The notes under the pieces: model-generated
The model's input: the letters and a program-made list of their open reading frames with translations, nothing else
The model's database searches: none
Told to the model about the DNA's origin: nothing
In this document: positions 30,103-39,171 of the stretch, one piece after another
Layout of the letters: each line of letters starts with the position of its first letter
Numbering within the stretch: position 1 is the first letter of the stretch
Made by a program: the position numbers and the translations under genes
NCBI RefSeq assembly: GCF_013664685.1
Contig: NZ_JAAKDE010000001.1
Coordinates: 1 to 64,000 of the forward strand
DNA from: Capillibacterium thermochitinicola
GTDB taxonomy: Bacteria; Bacillota; UBA4882; UBA10575
Length of the DNA: 64,000 nt
Reading direction: 5' to 3'

Positions 30103-32739
30103 ATGAAAAAAGCCAACGCGATCCGTAGTGAGTTTATCCAGTTTTTTGTGGACCGGGGACACACCTTTGTCCGTAGTTCATCGCTACTTCCGATTGGCGA
30201 TCCGACGCTGCTGTTTACCAACGCCGGGATGAACCAGTTTAAAGATGTTTTTCTCGGCACCGGGACCCGGCCCTATAAACGGGCGACCAACTCCCAGAAG
30301 GTCCTGCGGGTGAGCGGGAAACATAATGACCTGGATGAAGTGGGCCGCGATACCTACCACCATACTTTCTTTGAAATGCTCGGGAACTGGTCCTTTGGGG
30401 ACTATTATAAAAGAGAAGCGATCCAGTGGGCCTGGGAACTGCTGACGGAGGTCTGGGGTCTGCCCATCGACCGCTTGTACGCCACCGTGCACCATACCGA
30501 CGACGAAGCCGCCGCCCTGTGGCGCGAACTGACACCTTTGCCGGCCGAACGGATTATGCGTTTTGGTGATAAGGAAAATTTCTGGGAGATGGGTGAGACC
30601 GGCCCGTGCGGGCCCTGCTCGGAGATCCATTATGACCTGGGGCCGGAGGCCTGTGATAAGGGCCACGTGCCCGGACACCGGTGCGGAGTTAACGGCGGTT
30701 GCGGGCGTTACGTCGAGCTGTGGAATTTGGTGTTCATCCAGTACAACCGGAAAGCCGACGGGACACTGGAGGAATTGCCGGCGAAACACGTGGATACCGG
30801 CATGGGGTTTGAACGGATCGTTGCCATCTTACAAGGGAAAAAATCCAACTATGACACGGATCTGTTTACCCCGATCATCGAGGAGATCCTGACCTTGACC
30901 GGTGCCGGTTTGGAAAGGGAAGAGGAGCGGGTGGCGGTCCGGGTGGTGGCCGACCATATCCGTGCGTTGACCTTTGCCATCTCCGACGGGGTACTCCCGG
31001 CCAACGAAGGGCGGGGTTATGTCCTGCGCCGGATCCTGCGCCGGGCGGCCCGTTTTGCCCGGAATTTGGGGGCGAAGGAGCCCCTCCTCCACCGTTTGGT
31101 CCCGGTGGTGGTCCGCGAGATGGGCGAGGCTTACCCGGAAATAAAAGAGCAGGCCGAACATTGTTCCCGGGTGATCCTGGCCGAGGAGGAAGCCTTCGGC
31201 CGGACGTTGGACAAGGGTTTGGCGTTGTTTGCCGACCTCAGCCGGAACCTGCGGGCAGAAGGGAAAAAAATTATCCCCGGGGCTGAGGCCTTCAAACTCT
31301 ATGATACATATGGATTTCCCCTGGATTTGACGGAATTAATGGCGGCGGAAGAAGGACTCGTGGTAGAACGGGACGAGTTTAACCGTTTGATGGAAGCCCA
31401 ACGAGCGCGGGCGCGGGCGGGCAGCCAGTTCGGCGGCGACGAAACGAATGTTCATTGGGAGATTGTTTCGTCCGGCACCCATTCCCAGTTCGTTGGTTAT
31501 GAGCAATTGCAAACAACCACCGAGTTAAGGATGATCGGGACCGATGATGAGTATTTCCGGCTGGTCTTTGCGGTGACCCCGTTTTATGCGGCCGGGGGCG
31601 GACAAGTGGGCGACACCGGACTGATCCGGGTGGAGGTGACCCCCGGTTCGTTCGTAGAGTTTCCGGTGGTCGACACCCAGCGGGAACAGGATAAGATCGT
31701 CCATTTGGTGGCAAAGAGGGCGGACTTCCCCCGCCGGGCGGTCAGCTACACCCTGCTGGTGGATGAAGCGAGGCGCAAAATGACGGCGGCCAACCATACT
31801 GCGACCCATCTGTTACAGGCCGCGCTCCGGCGTTTACTGGGAGCCCATGTCCAGCAGGCCGGTTCCTTGGTGGCCCCGGACCGGTTACGGTTTGACTTCA
31901 ATCATTACCAACGGGTTGATGAGGACCAGCTGCGCCAGGTGGAAAGGGAAGTGAACCAGCAGATCTTTGCTGCCTTGCCGGTCCGGGCCGAAGAGACCGA
32001 CTACCAGACGGCTCTGAACCGGGGAGCCCTGGCGTTCTTTGGCGAAAAATACGGGGACCGGGTGCGAACGCTGGCGGTGGGCGACTACAGTTTTGAACTC
32101 TGCGGCGGGACCCATGTGCGTAATACCGCCGAGATCATGGCTTTCCGGATCATAACGGAAGGCAGTGTGGCCACGGGGGTGCGCCGGATCGAAGCGGTTA
32201 CCGGCTGGGGTGCTCTGCAGATGGCTGCGGAAGAGCGGGAGCTGCTCAAGGAGCTCTCCGCCCTCCTGCAGACCGAACCGGCCCAGCTAACCGAGAAAGT
32301 CCGTGCCTTGCTGGCGACGGAGGCCAAATTGAAGAAGGATCTGGACGCGATCGCCCGGAAAGCCGCCTTGGCGGAAGGGGAGGAGCTCTTTGCGGCGGTC
32401 CAGGAGATTGGCGGCCACTATTATCTGGTGGCGAAGATGACGACGGCGTCGATGGACCTCATGCGGGAGACTGTTGACCGGTTTAAGGACAAGTACCGTT
32501 CCGGCGTGATCCTGCTGGGTGCCGCCCAGGATGATAAGGTCAACTTTGTCGCCGGGGTAACCAAGGATTTAACGGCGAAGCTTCAGGCCGGGAACTTGGT
32601 CAAGCAGGTGGCGGCCATTACCGGCGGCGGCGGGGGCGGTCGACCGGAACTGGCCCAGGCCGGCGGCAAGAATGTGGACAAATTGGACGAGGCGCTGCGC
32701 GAGGGAGAACGCTTGATCCGGACGGGCTTGGAAGGGTAA
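30103..32739 (+). CDS. alaS: alanine--tRNA ligase
   Basis: Charges tRNA-Ala and edits mischarged Ser/Gly. It has 878 residues from ATG 30103 with AAGGAG nine bases upstream. The class II core begins IRSEFIQFFVDRGH, the editing domain carries HTATHLL and CGGTHVRNT zinc-site residues, and the C-terminal C-Ala domain ends with GGGGGRPELAQAGG. Length and order are normal. No T-box leader is visible upstream although it is common before tRNA ligase genes of Bacillota; the leader only contains a GGTAGT / ACTACC hairpin at 29994-30009. Confidence 0.97.
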   Translation: MKKANAIRSEFIQFFVDRGHTFVRSSSLLPIGDPTLLFTNAGMNQFKDVFLGTGTRPYKRATNSQKVLRVSGKHNDLDEVGRDTYHHTFFEMLGNWSFGDYYKREAIQWAWELLTEVWGLPIDRLYATVHHTDDEAAALWRELTPLPAERIMRFGDKENFWEMGETGPCGPCSEIHYDLGPEACDKGHVPGHRCGVNGGCGRYVELWNLVFIQYNRKADGTLEELPAKHVDTGMGFERIVAILQGKKSNYDTDLFTPIIEEILTLTGAGLEREEERVAVRVVADHIRALTFAISDGVLPANEGRGYVLRRILRRAARFARNLGAKEPLLHRLVPVVVREMGEAYPEIKEQAEHCSRVILAEEEAFGRTLDKGLALFADLSRNLRAEGKKIIPGAEAFKLYDTYGFPLDLTELMAAEEGLVVERDEFNRLMEAQRARARAGSQFGGDETNVHWEIVSSGTHSQFVGYEQLQTTTELRMIGTDDEYFRLVFAVTPFYAAGGGQVGDTGLIRVEVTPGSFVEFPVVDTQREQDKIVHLVAKRADFPRRAVSYTLLVDEARRKMTAANHTATHLLQAALRRLLGAHVQQAGSLVAPDRLRFDFNHYQRVDEDQLRQVEREVNQQIFAALPVRAEETDYQTALNRGALAFFGEKYGDRVRTLAVGDYSFELCGGTHVRNTAEIMAFRIITEGSVATGVRRIEAVTGWGALQMAAEERELLKELSALLQTEPAQLTEKVRALLATEAKLKKDLDAIARKAALAEGEELFAAVQEIGGHYYLVAKMTTASMDLMRETVDRFKDKYRSGVILLGAAQDDKVNFVAGVTKDLTAKLQAGNLVKQVAAITGGGGGGRPELAQAGGKNVDKLDEALREGERLIRTGLEG

Positions 32740-32795
32740 CCTAGGCGGCGTGGAAAGCAGGGCATTCCGGCGTTGCCCGATCTACATTAATGAAG

Positions 32796-32855
32796 AGAAG
32801 ACCGGACGGAAACCAGGTTTTACCTGATGGATTTCCGCATGGTCTTCTTTTTTTG
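32796..32855 (+). terminator. terminator after alaS
   Basis: An eight-base stem AGAAGACC / GGTCTTCT with an inner GGAAA / TTTCC pairing and a T run. Confidence 0.85.
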
Positions 32856-32910
32856 CGGAAAGATATGGAGGGATTTTCGGAAAAGTCAGTAAAGGAAAGG
32901 AGACGCCAGT

Positions 32911-33231
32911 ATGGACCGACAAATGAATATGGGAACATCAGGGCAACAAGCCCAGCTCGGGAACGTAACTGTCGGGGTGATGACAAGTCCGCCGGACATT
33001 ATTACGGATAAGGATCTTTCGTACCTGAAAGATGCTTTGTCCTGGGAATTATTAGCGATGAAAAAGTGCAGTCATTGGGCTCTCAACGATATTCTGTCCA
33101 CGCAGAAATACTTAACCGATAATTATAATATCTTTGTGCGGGAGGCCAGTCATGAAAAATTACACCAGACGGTGATGGGTGTATTTACCAGAACCAACAA
33201 CTGCAATAGACCGGCCTGCCTGGTTTTTTAA
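32911..33231 (+). CDS. spore coat protein, CotF-like
   Basis: A 106-residue protein whose ITDKDLSYLKDALSWELLAMKKCSHWA segment is the first helix pair of the CotF/short coat-protein family of Bacillota. The second half (REASHEKLHQTVMGVF) is weakly conserved, and the end carries two Cys in NNCNRPACLVF that could form a disulfide or cross-link. AAAGGAAAGGAG precedes ATG. It likely becomes part of the spore coat; no sporulation promoter could be read with confidence. Confidence 0.75.
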   Translation: MDRQMNMGTSGQQAQLGNVTVGVMTSPPDIITDKDLSYLKDALSWELLAMKKCSHWALNDILSTQKYLTDNYNIFVREASHEKLHQTVMGVFTRTNNCNRPACLVF

Positions 33232-33327
33232 ACAAAATTAACCAGCGATCCCATCAATTAAACAGGGTCGGGAAAAGGAATTAAGGCCTTTCCCCCGAAA
33301 TAGAAGAGATGATTAGGAGGGATCGCT

Positions 33328-34026
33328 GTGAGAAAACTAGGCAGACTTCGGGTTGCACTTGTTGGTTTGTTAATTTGGGGAGCGGTCTTTGTCCTTGGTG
33401 TGCCGGTGTTGGCTGTTGAACCGTGGTCAGGGACGGTTTCCTATTCTTGGCGGGACCAAGCCCAGCTCCAGGTTGGTTACCGAGTGAATGAGCTTTTTGG
33501 TTTTGAGTTGGCCTACCGGGATCTGGGACTCCAGGAATTGGCAGGGAACCGGTGGCAAACACGGCTTTTGCTTACGCCGGGGGACCGGTACAAGTTCCAG
33601 ACCGGATACGATCTGACCGGGGAACATTATTTTGTCGGAGGCCAAGCGAATATACCTTTAAACCAAAACCTCCGTTTTGTCTCGGAGGTAAACACCATTC
33701 TGCCGGTAAGTAACGGCGCTAAATACCTGGATTATCTTATGGGGCTCCAGATTGGCATCGGGTACAACCACTACCTCCTCGCGGGGGCGCAGGCTGAATA
33801 CAATTTAGAGGAGGACCATGAACCCGAACTCTTTGTGGAGTTGGATTTGAACTGGCGGTTGCCCAAGGGTTTCGGGATCCGCGTCCAACCCCACATTGGC
33901 GTGGAAGGGAATTTTCACCACCAAACCACCATCTTTAAAACATGGCCCAATAAACTTGAGACGGGGTTGGTCGTGGGCCAGGAACCCGGTGGCCGGTGGG
34001 ATGTAGGTCTTTTCCTCCGGTACTAA
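33328..34026 (+). CDS. secreted barrel-like protein, 232 aa
   Basis: A protein with a signal peptide (about 1-31, ending VLAVEP) and a series of amphipathic beta strands (VSYSWRDQAQLQVGYRV, FELAYRDLGL, YKFQTGYDL, HYFVGGQANIPL, GLQIGIGYNHYLLAG, FVELDLNWRL) finishing RWDVGLFLRY, with the final aromatic residue of an outer-membrane barrel. I do not know the family. GTG follows GGAGGG. It is 11 bases before the GerMN gene and may share its transcript. An eight- to ten-stranded small barrel in the outer membrane is the simplest reading. Confidence 0.65.
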   Translation: MRKLGRLRVALVGLLIWGAVFVLGVPVLAVEPWSGTVSYSWRDQAQLQVGYRVNELFGFELAYRDLGLQELAGNRWQTRLLLTPGDRYKFQTGYDLTGEHYFVGGQANIPLNQNLRFVSEVNTILPVSNGAKYLDYLMGLQIGIGYNHYLLAGAQAEYNLEEDHEPELFVELDLNWRLPKGFGIRVQPHIGVEGNFHHQTTIFKTWPNKLETGLVVGQEPGGRWDVGLFLRY

Positions 34027-34037
34027 GGGGCGTCGCC

Positions 34038-34649
34038 ATGAAGAAGTTAACGTTCAGGATCAAACCGGAATGGAAAACCCCCTTCCTTGCTTTTGCCGGC
34101 GGCGTGGTTTTAACACTTCTGCTCGGTGCTTACGGGTTCTTTACCCAACGGGCCCAACTGCAGCGAGTCCAAAATGAGCTTGCGACTGTACAGGCGCAGA
34201 CCGCGGGTCTTGCCGAGAATACGCCGTGGAAAGTGGCCCTTTATTTTATCGGGGATGAGGAAGGGCAGAGTCTGCTGGTTCCGGAAGTGCGGACGATCAG
34301 CCCGACCGCGGAACCGGAAATGGCGGCGCTGCGCGAGTTGATCAAAGGTCCGGTGACGGAGGGGTTGCAACCGGTTTTGCCCGCGAAGACCGCCGTTCGT
34401 CATCTGGAGATTGAAAACGGCCTTGCCGTGGTGGACCTTTCCCGAGAAGCGGTCCGGATTGACCGGGGTTCGTGGGGCGAGGCGCTCGTCGTTTGGTCCC
34501 TGGTGAATACGTTGACCAAGTTTCCAGAGGTGGAAGCGGTCCGGATTCTGATTGAAGGCCAACCGGTGGAGACCTTGGCGGGCCATTTCGATCTGTCCCG
34601 ACCTTTACGCCGAAACGAACAAGTAATTAGAGACTACTGGACCCGTTAG
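34038..34649 (+). CDS. GerMN domain protein
   Basis: A 203-residue membrane-anchored or secreted protein. An N-terminal hydrophobic helix (about 15-35), a short coiled segment (LQRVQNELATVQAQTAG), then one GerMN domain: VALYFIGDEEGQSLLVPEVR, LRELIKGPVTEGLQPVLP and AVVDLSREAV ... WSLVNTLTKFPEVEAVRILIEGQP. GerMN domains occur in GerM, needed for spore assembly and germination in Bacillus, and in LpqB-like proteins. No lipobox Cys is seen. A strong terminator follows. Confidence 0.88.
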   Translation: MKKLTFRIKPEWKTPFLAFAGGVVLTLLLGAYGFFTQRAQLQRVQNELATVQAQTAGLAENTPWKVALYFIGDEEGQSLLVPEVRTISPTAEPEMAALRELIKGPVTEGLQPVLPAKTAVRHLEIENGLAVVDLSREAVRIDRGSWGEALVVWSLVNTLTKFPEVEAVRILIEGQPVETLAGHFDLSRPLRRNEQVIRDYWTR

Positions 34650-34663
34650 GGTCCATTTTTTTT
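34638..34663 (+). terminator. terminator after the GerMN gene
   Basis: TGGACCC / GGGTCCA with loop GTTA, then eight T residues; overlaps the stop codon. Confidence 0.9.
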
Positions 34664-34684
34664 GCTCCTCATCCGAAACAGCCA

Positions 34685-34714
34685 GCATTTTAACGGGGTA
34701 GGCCGCATAAAAAT
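34685..34714 (+). promoter_or_regulatory. possible forespore (sigma-F/G) promoter
   Basis: GCATT, 15 bases, GCATAAAAAT. It fits the forespore consensus only in part (GywTA and GGnrAnAnTw each with mismatches), 22 bases before the D,D-carboxypeptidase gene. Confidence 0.3.
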
Positions 34715-34735
34715 TGAGGGTAAAGAGGTGTTCCC

Positions 34736-35947
34736 ATGGGTAAAGGTCTTTTCCGGGTACGGATGAAACCTTGGTGCTGGTTGCTTTGGGGTGGAGGACT
34801 CCTCCTTTTGCTGTTGGTCGGCGGGCGGCTGGGGGTGGAATTGCCCGTCGGTGGCGGTTACCGCCGGGTGGAACGCTATCCACCCCTTGTTTATCTGCCG
34901 CCGGTTGTGCCACCGCCCCGGATTAATGCCGGGGCGGCGATCCTGGTCGAAGCGGTCAGCGGGATGATTCTGTACGCCAAGAACGAGCACGAGCGGAAAG
35001 CTCCGGCCAGTACCACGAAGATTATGACCGCCATTGTTGCTCTGGAGAAAGGAAACCTCCAGGATGTGGTGACAGTGAGCCCCCGGGCGGCGCGGACCGG
35101 CGGATCCAGCCTCGGGCTGAGAGCGGGGGAGAGGATCGTCTTAGGGGAGCTCCTGGAAGGGGTGATGTTACGTTCGGCCAATGACGGGAGCGTGGCACTG
35201 GCTGAACATATCGGCGGTTCGGAACAGAATTTTGCCAGGCTCATGAATATGAAAGCCAAGGAGATTGGGGCGTTAAACACTAATTTCTGCAATGCCCATG
35301 GCTTGACCGCACCCAACCATTATAGTACCGCTTTTGATTTGGCGCTAATGACCAGGTATGGTTTTAGCCTCCCGGAGTTTGTCCGGCTGGTTGGAACCAG
35401 GGAAGAAGCGGTCGAATGGTATCAGGGGACCAAGACCAGGCAGGTGCGGAATACCAACCGCTTGCTGTGGTCCTTTGCCGGCGCGGATGGGGTGAAAACC
35501 GGGACGACCAACCGGGCCGGCTACTGTCTGGTGGCCTCGGCAACCCGTGACGGACGGCGGTTTATTGCCGTGGTTTTAAACAGTCCGGACCGCTGGGGAG
35601 AGGCCGCCCGGTTACTGGAATACGGCTTTAACAATTTCTCCCTTAAGCTTCTGGCGAAGGCGGAAACGCCGGCGGTAAAGGTTGCTGTCCCGCAGGGGTA
35701 TCCGCCGGAGGTCGCGCTTTATCCCCGCCGGGACCTGATGGTGGTGCTTCCCAAGGGGAAAGAGGGAGAAGGCCAGTGCCGCGTCCACTTGGATCCGGCT
35801 GCGTTGCGCTTGCCGGTCAAAGCCGGGGCCACCATCGGGCGGCTTAGTTTTTACTTCCAAGGCCAAGAGGTGGACTGGGTTGAGTTGTACCCGCGGGAGC
35901 GGATCCGGCGCGATTTCTGGTGGCGACGTTTATGGAGGAGGCAATAG
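34736..35947 (+). CDS. D-alanyl-D-alanine carboxypeptidase, DacF/DacB type
   Basis: A low-molecular-mass penicillin-binding protein that trims D-Ala from peptidoglycan peptides. It has 403 residues: an N-terminal membrane helix (about 13-32), the S11 serine peptidase domain with active Ser in PASTTKIMTAI, SAND and VKTGTTNRAG, and a C-terminal PBP5-type beta domain. The end (RIRRDFWWRRLWRRQ) is basic and aromatic, unlike a normal amphipathic anchor. The next gene starts after one base. Surrounded by spore genes, it may act on spore cortex or septal wall as DacF and DacB do. Confidence 0.9.
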   Translation: MGKGLFRVRMKPWCWLLWGGGLLLLLLVGGRLGVELPVGGGYRRVERYPPLVYLPPVVPPPRINAGAAILVEAVSGMILYAKNEHERKAPASTTKIMTAIVALEKGNLQDVVTVSPRAARTGGSSLGLRAGERIVLGELLEGVMLRSANDGSVALAEHIGGSEQNFARLMNMKAKEIGALNTNFCNAHGLTAPNHYSTAFDLALMTRYGFSLPEFVRLVGTREEAVEWYQGTKTRQVRNTNRLLWSFAGADGVKTGTTNRAGYCLVASATRDGRRFIAVVLNSPDRWGEAARLLEYGFNNFSLKLLAKAETPAVKVAVPQGYPPEVALYPRRDLMVVLPKGKEGEGQCRVHLDPAALRLPVKAGATIGRLSFYFQGQEVDWVELYPRERIRRDFWWRRLWRRQ

Positions 35948-35948
35948 G

Positions 35949-37043
35949 ATGGAACGGCTCGGACGGATGCTGGTGATCGCCTTTATTTACATTGGGACCG
36001 TCGTGGGGGCCGGTTTTGCCTCCGGGCAGGAGATCTGGTTTTTTTTCTCCCGTTACCAGGAATACGGCACCTGGGGACTGCTCCTGTCCGGGGTCATCTT
36101 CGCTGTTTTGGGCGTGAAAGCCATGGAGTGGGGGAGAAGGATCGGCGCCGGATCCTACCGGGATTTCTTCGCCGGGGTTGTCGGACGGCAATACGCCTTC
36201 TTCTGTGACCTGATGCTGACGGTTTTTTTGTTTCTCCTGATCGGGATTATGTTGGCGGGCGCCGGGGCGGTGACGGCCGCTTTTGGTTGGGGTAGGGCGT
36301 TGGGGACTTGGGTCGCCGTATTTGGCGCCATGGTGGCGCTCATTAAACCCCTGACTGGTCTCAAAGGAGTAAATAGCCTGGTGGTACCCCTGCTGTGCCT
36401 GACGGGATGGGTGCTTAATCTGGGTGGGGTGGGGGTAGCCGCGCCACCGGCACCGGTCAAACTGCCGGGAGGCTGGTTTTGGGCTGCGCTGCAGTACAGC
36501 GCCTACAATTTAATCTTGGCCCTGCCGGTTTTGGTTACCCTTTACCGTCTGGAGCCGGACCCAAGGTTGCTCATGGGCGGAGGGTTGCTGGGCGGGTTCG
36601 GCCTCGGAATTCTGGCCTGTCTGTTTCATCTGGTGTTGAAAAGATTCGATTTTGCGGCCATCGATCTCCCCATCCTTTTCCTGACCAGAAAATGGCGGTG
36701 GGGGTGGCCGTTTTTTTATTCCCTTGTTCTCTGGGGTGAACTCTTTACCAGTCTGGTGGCAAATGCCTACGGACTGGTTTCCCGGTTCCGTCTGGAGGAA
36801 GACCGGGCCTATCTCTGGAAACTGGCCTTTATCCTGCTCTTGGCGGTCGTGATCAGCCGCTTTGGTTTTGCCCGGCTCCTGCAAAAAGTGTATCCGTTTT
36901 ACGGCTGCTTTGCTTTGACCATCCTGCTTCCTTTGGCGTTTCGCCGACTGCCCCGGCCCAAGGAAGAGGCGGAGAAAACCCGAAAAAGACGGTTTTTTGA
37001 TCGAAGAGAAGTCGACATAAATAAAAGGGAAAGACTGTTATAA
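35949..37043 (+). CDS. YkvI-type membrane transport-like protein
   Basis: A 364-residue polytopic protein. The N-terminal IYIGTVVGAGFASGQEIWFFF resembles the first helix of APC-superfamily transporters (the Gly-rich unwound region) and matches the YkvI family of Bacillota. About ten helices follow, then a basic cytoplasmic tail rich in Lys/Arg (KTRKRRFFDRREVDINKRERL). ATG 35949 follows AGGAGGCAAT and is one base after the previous stop. Substrate unknown. spoIIE follows after 48 bases with its own promoter inside the tail of this gene. Confidence 0.8.
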   Translation: MERLGRMLVIAFIYIGTVVGAGFASGQEIWFFFSRYQEYGTWGLLLSGVIFAVLGVKAMEWGRRIGAGSYRDFFAGVVGRQYAFFCDLMLTVFLFLLIGIMLAGAGAVTAAFGWGRALGTWVAVFGAMVALIKPLTGLKGVNSLVVPLLCLTGWVLNLGGVGVAAPPAPVKLPGGWFWAALQYSAYNLILALPVLVTLYRLEPDPRLLMGGGLLGGFGLGILACLFHLVLKRFDFAAIDLPILFLTRKWRWGWPFFYSLVLWGELFTSLVANAYGLVSRFRLEEDRAYLWKLAFILLLAVVISRFGFARLLQKVYPFYGCFALTILLPLAFRRLPRPKEEAEKTRKRRFFDRREVDINKRERLL

Positions 37044-37044
37044 T
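37012..37044 (+). promoter_or_regulatory. spoIIE promoter with 21-bp spacing and Spo0A-box-like site
   Basis: TCGACA (37012-37017), a 21-base spacer, TATAAT (37039-37044). Bacillus spoIIE and spoIIG promoters have near-consensus sigma-A elements at 21-22 bp spacing and need Spo0A. The -35 region reads TGTCGAC on the other strand, one mismatch from the Spo0A box TGTCGAA. Confidence 0.65.
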
Positions 37045-37091
37045 GAAAGGGTTGATTAAGCGGTAAAACTCGTCGGATAGGAGTGGGGTCG

Positions 37092-38990
37092 ATGAAAAGG
37101 GCAAAGCAAAGCAAAGAAGAAAAGGCGTTGACCTTCTGGCTGTTGGCTTTACTCCTTTATTTGGCTCTCGCCCAATTCGTCCTCGGCAGCGGGGTGGGGG
37201 GTCCAATCCGTCTTAATTATCTGTTTTTGTTTATTGTGGTGATGCTGGCCAGCCCCAGGCCGGCTGTGCTGACCGGTGTCACGCTGAGCTTGCTCTTCCT
37301 CCTGGCCGATTACGCCTTGGGACAAGCCAAGCCGTGGCACCTCCCCTGGATCGGGGGGAGTAGTTTATTAATGGCCTTCCTTCCGATTTACGGCAAAGGG
37401 CGGATGGTACCGGCTGTGGTGTTGCCGACGGCGGTCTGCGCCGTTCTGTGGCGGCAGGCACCCGAACTGTGGGCCGATTTGGGCCAAGGGCTTTTGGCCC
37501 TTGTGGCTTTCTTGGTCATTCCCACTACGACCATCGGGCGTTGGGAGAAACGCTTCACGGCTGGACTGGCGGGCGTGGCGGCCGACAATAAAAAGCGTGT
37601 CCTTTGGGCGGAAACAGCGGCCCGCCTGCGGGGACTGGGCGCCTTCTTCCGGGAGCTGGGCCGGACCTTCAAGCCGGTACCGTCCGAGGAAGCCGGTGCC
37701 GGGAAGGAAGAAGCCTTCGCCGTCTTTCAGGAGATTGCCGACCAGAACTGTCACTCTTGTTCTAAATATGATTTCTGCTGGAAGGAGCGGTTTTACCAAA
37801 CCTACCGGGAGCTCTTCACCTTGCTTGGTTGGGTGGAGATGGGAGTTAAAGTCAATCTTTCGCACCTGAAGGGGCATTTGGCGGAGGAATGCGTGAAGAA
37901 AGAAACCCTCCTGACCACGGTCAATCTGGTAATGGAGCAGGAACGGACCGGCCATTATTGGCGCCGCCGTTATGCCGAGGCCCAATTCTTCCTGGCGGAA
38001 CGTTTAACCGGGGTGGCCGGGATTTTGAACCAGATGGCGGAAACAGCCGCCATCAATCTGGATTATGCTCCGGAAAGCGAACAAAAACTGAGCCGTGCTT
38101 TACGGAAAGCGGGAGTGGCCGGGGCCCAAATCAGCATCGTGCCCGGGGGAAATTACGGGCGGACCCGCCTGCTGGTGGAGAAGCGACCGTGTGGCGGGGC
38201 CCAGGAATGCCGTTTGGTGGTTGCTCCTCTGCTGGCGAAAACCTTGGGCTGGCGGTTGGCGGTTACCAGTGGTGAATGCGGCCGGGAGGGGGAGGGCCGC
38301 TGCCACTTTTGTCTGGCTCCGGAGCCGGAGTATGAAGTACATTCCGCAGTGGTGCAAGTGCCGAAGAAAGGAAACCAGGTGTCCGGTGATTCGCAACGGA
38401 TGCGGATAATCCGGGAAGATCTCTTTTTAGCGATGCTCAGTGACGGGATGGGGGTGGGGACGGCCGCCGCCCGGATTAGCCGCGCGGCAATTAAGTTAAT
38501 GGAGGAGATGTTGACGGCCGGGTTTGAAAAAAGTTTTGCCCTGCAAAGTTTGAACTCCCTATTGCTGTTGGCCACCCCCGAAGAGGAGTTTACCACGCTG
38601 GATCTTTTGTTGTTTGACCGGATCACGGGTGGAGTAGAGCTTTTTAAAGTCGGCTCGGCCCCGACTTATGTCAAAAAAGGCCGGGAGGTGCAGGTGATCC
38701 GTTCCGCTTCCTTGCCGATGGGGATTGTACCGCGGGTCGACCCCGAATATTACCGGGACTTTTTGGACGACGGCGATCTGGTGGTGATGGTGAGCGACGG
38801 GGCGGCTTCGCTGAGCGCATCCAAGGAAGACTGGATCCTGAAGGCCTTAAAACGGAGCAATGAAACCGCGGCGGAACCGCTCAGCCAGTATCTGCTGGAA
38901 CTGGCCTGGATTGAAGCGAACGGAGAAATTGATGATGACCTGTCGATTATCGTTTTGCAAATTGCGGCCGGCGGGCGCCGGGCCAAATAA
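37092..38990 (+). CDS. spoIIE: stage II sporulation protein E, PP2C phosphatase
   Basis: Membrane phosphatase that dephosphorylates SpoIIAA to activate sigma-F in the forespore. It has 632 residues, clearly shorter than the roughly 825 of Bacillus. The N-terminal membrane domain (about 15-165) has only five or six helices. The conserved Cys-rich segment CHSCSKYDFCWKERFYQTY (about 220) and the PP2C metal residues in LSDGMGVGTAAA and VMVSDGAAS are present, as is LDYAPESEQKLSRALRKAGV. ATG 37092 has AGGAG eight bases upstream. The promoter has the Spo0A-dependent layout. Confidence 0.95.
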   Translation: MKRAKQSKEEKALTFWLLALLLYLALAQFVLGSGVGGPIRLNYLFLFIVVMLASPRPAVLTGVTLSLLFLLADYALGQAKPWHLPWIGGSSLLMAFLPIYGKGRMVPAVVLPTAVCAVLWRQAPELWADLGQGLLALVAFLVIPTTTIGRWEKRFTAGLAGVAADNKKRVLWAETAARLRGLGAFFRELGRTFKPVPSEEAGAGKEEAFAVFQEIADQNCHSCSKYDFCWKERFYQTYRELFTLLGWVEMGVKVNLSHLKGHLAEECVKKETLLTTVNLVMEQERTGHYWRRRYAEAQFFLAERLTGVAGILNQMAETAAINLDYAPESEQKLSRALRKAGVAGAQISIVPGGNYGRTRLLVEKRPCGGAQECRLVVAPLLAKTLGWRLAVTSGECGREGEGRCHFCLAPEPEYEVHSAVVQVPKKGNQVSGDSQRMRIIREDLFLAMLSDGMGVGTAAARISRAAIKLMEEMLTAGFEKSFALQSLNSLLLLATPEEEFTTLDLLLFDRITGGVELFKVGSAPTYVKKGREVQVIRSASLPMGIVPRVDPEYYRDFLDDGDLVVMVSDGAASLSASKEDWILKALKRSNETAAEPLSQYLLELAWIEANGEIDDDLSIIVLQIAAGGRRAK

Positions 38991-39050
38991 TGCGAATTAT
39001 CGGGATTTATGGCTTTTAGAGTGGTTTATCGCGAGTATATCGTCGGTTTA

Positions 39051-39079
39051 TTGTTGATTTTATAATAAACGATTATAAT
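39051..39079 (+). promoter_or_regulatory. possible tilS promoter
   Basis: TTGTTG (39051-39056), 17 bases, TATAAT (39074-39079), about 90 bases before the tilS start. Confidence 0.45.
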
Positions 39080-39171
39080 AATCATCTTTTATACAAACTT
39101 TAACAGGATAATGCGGAGGCAATGCGAAACTTATTGGGGGAAAAGACGTTTCTTTAAATGAAGGTGAAGGA

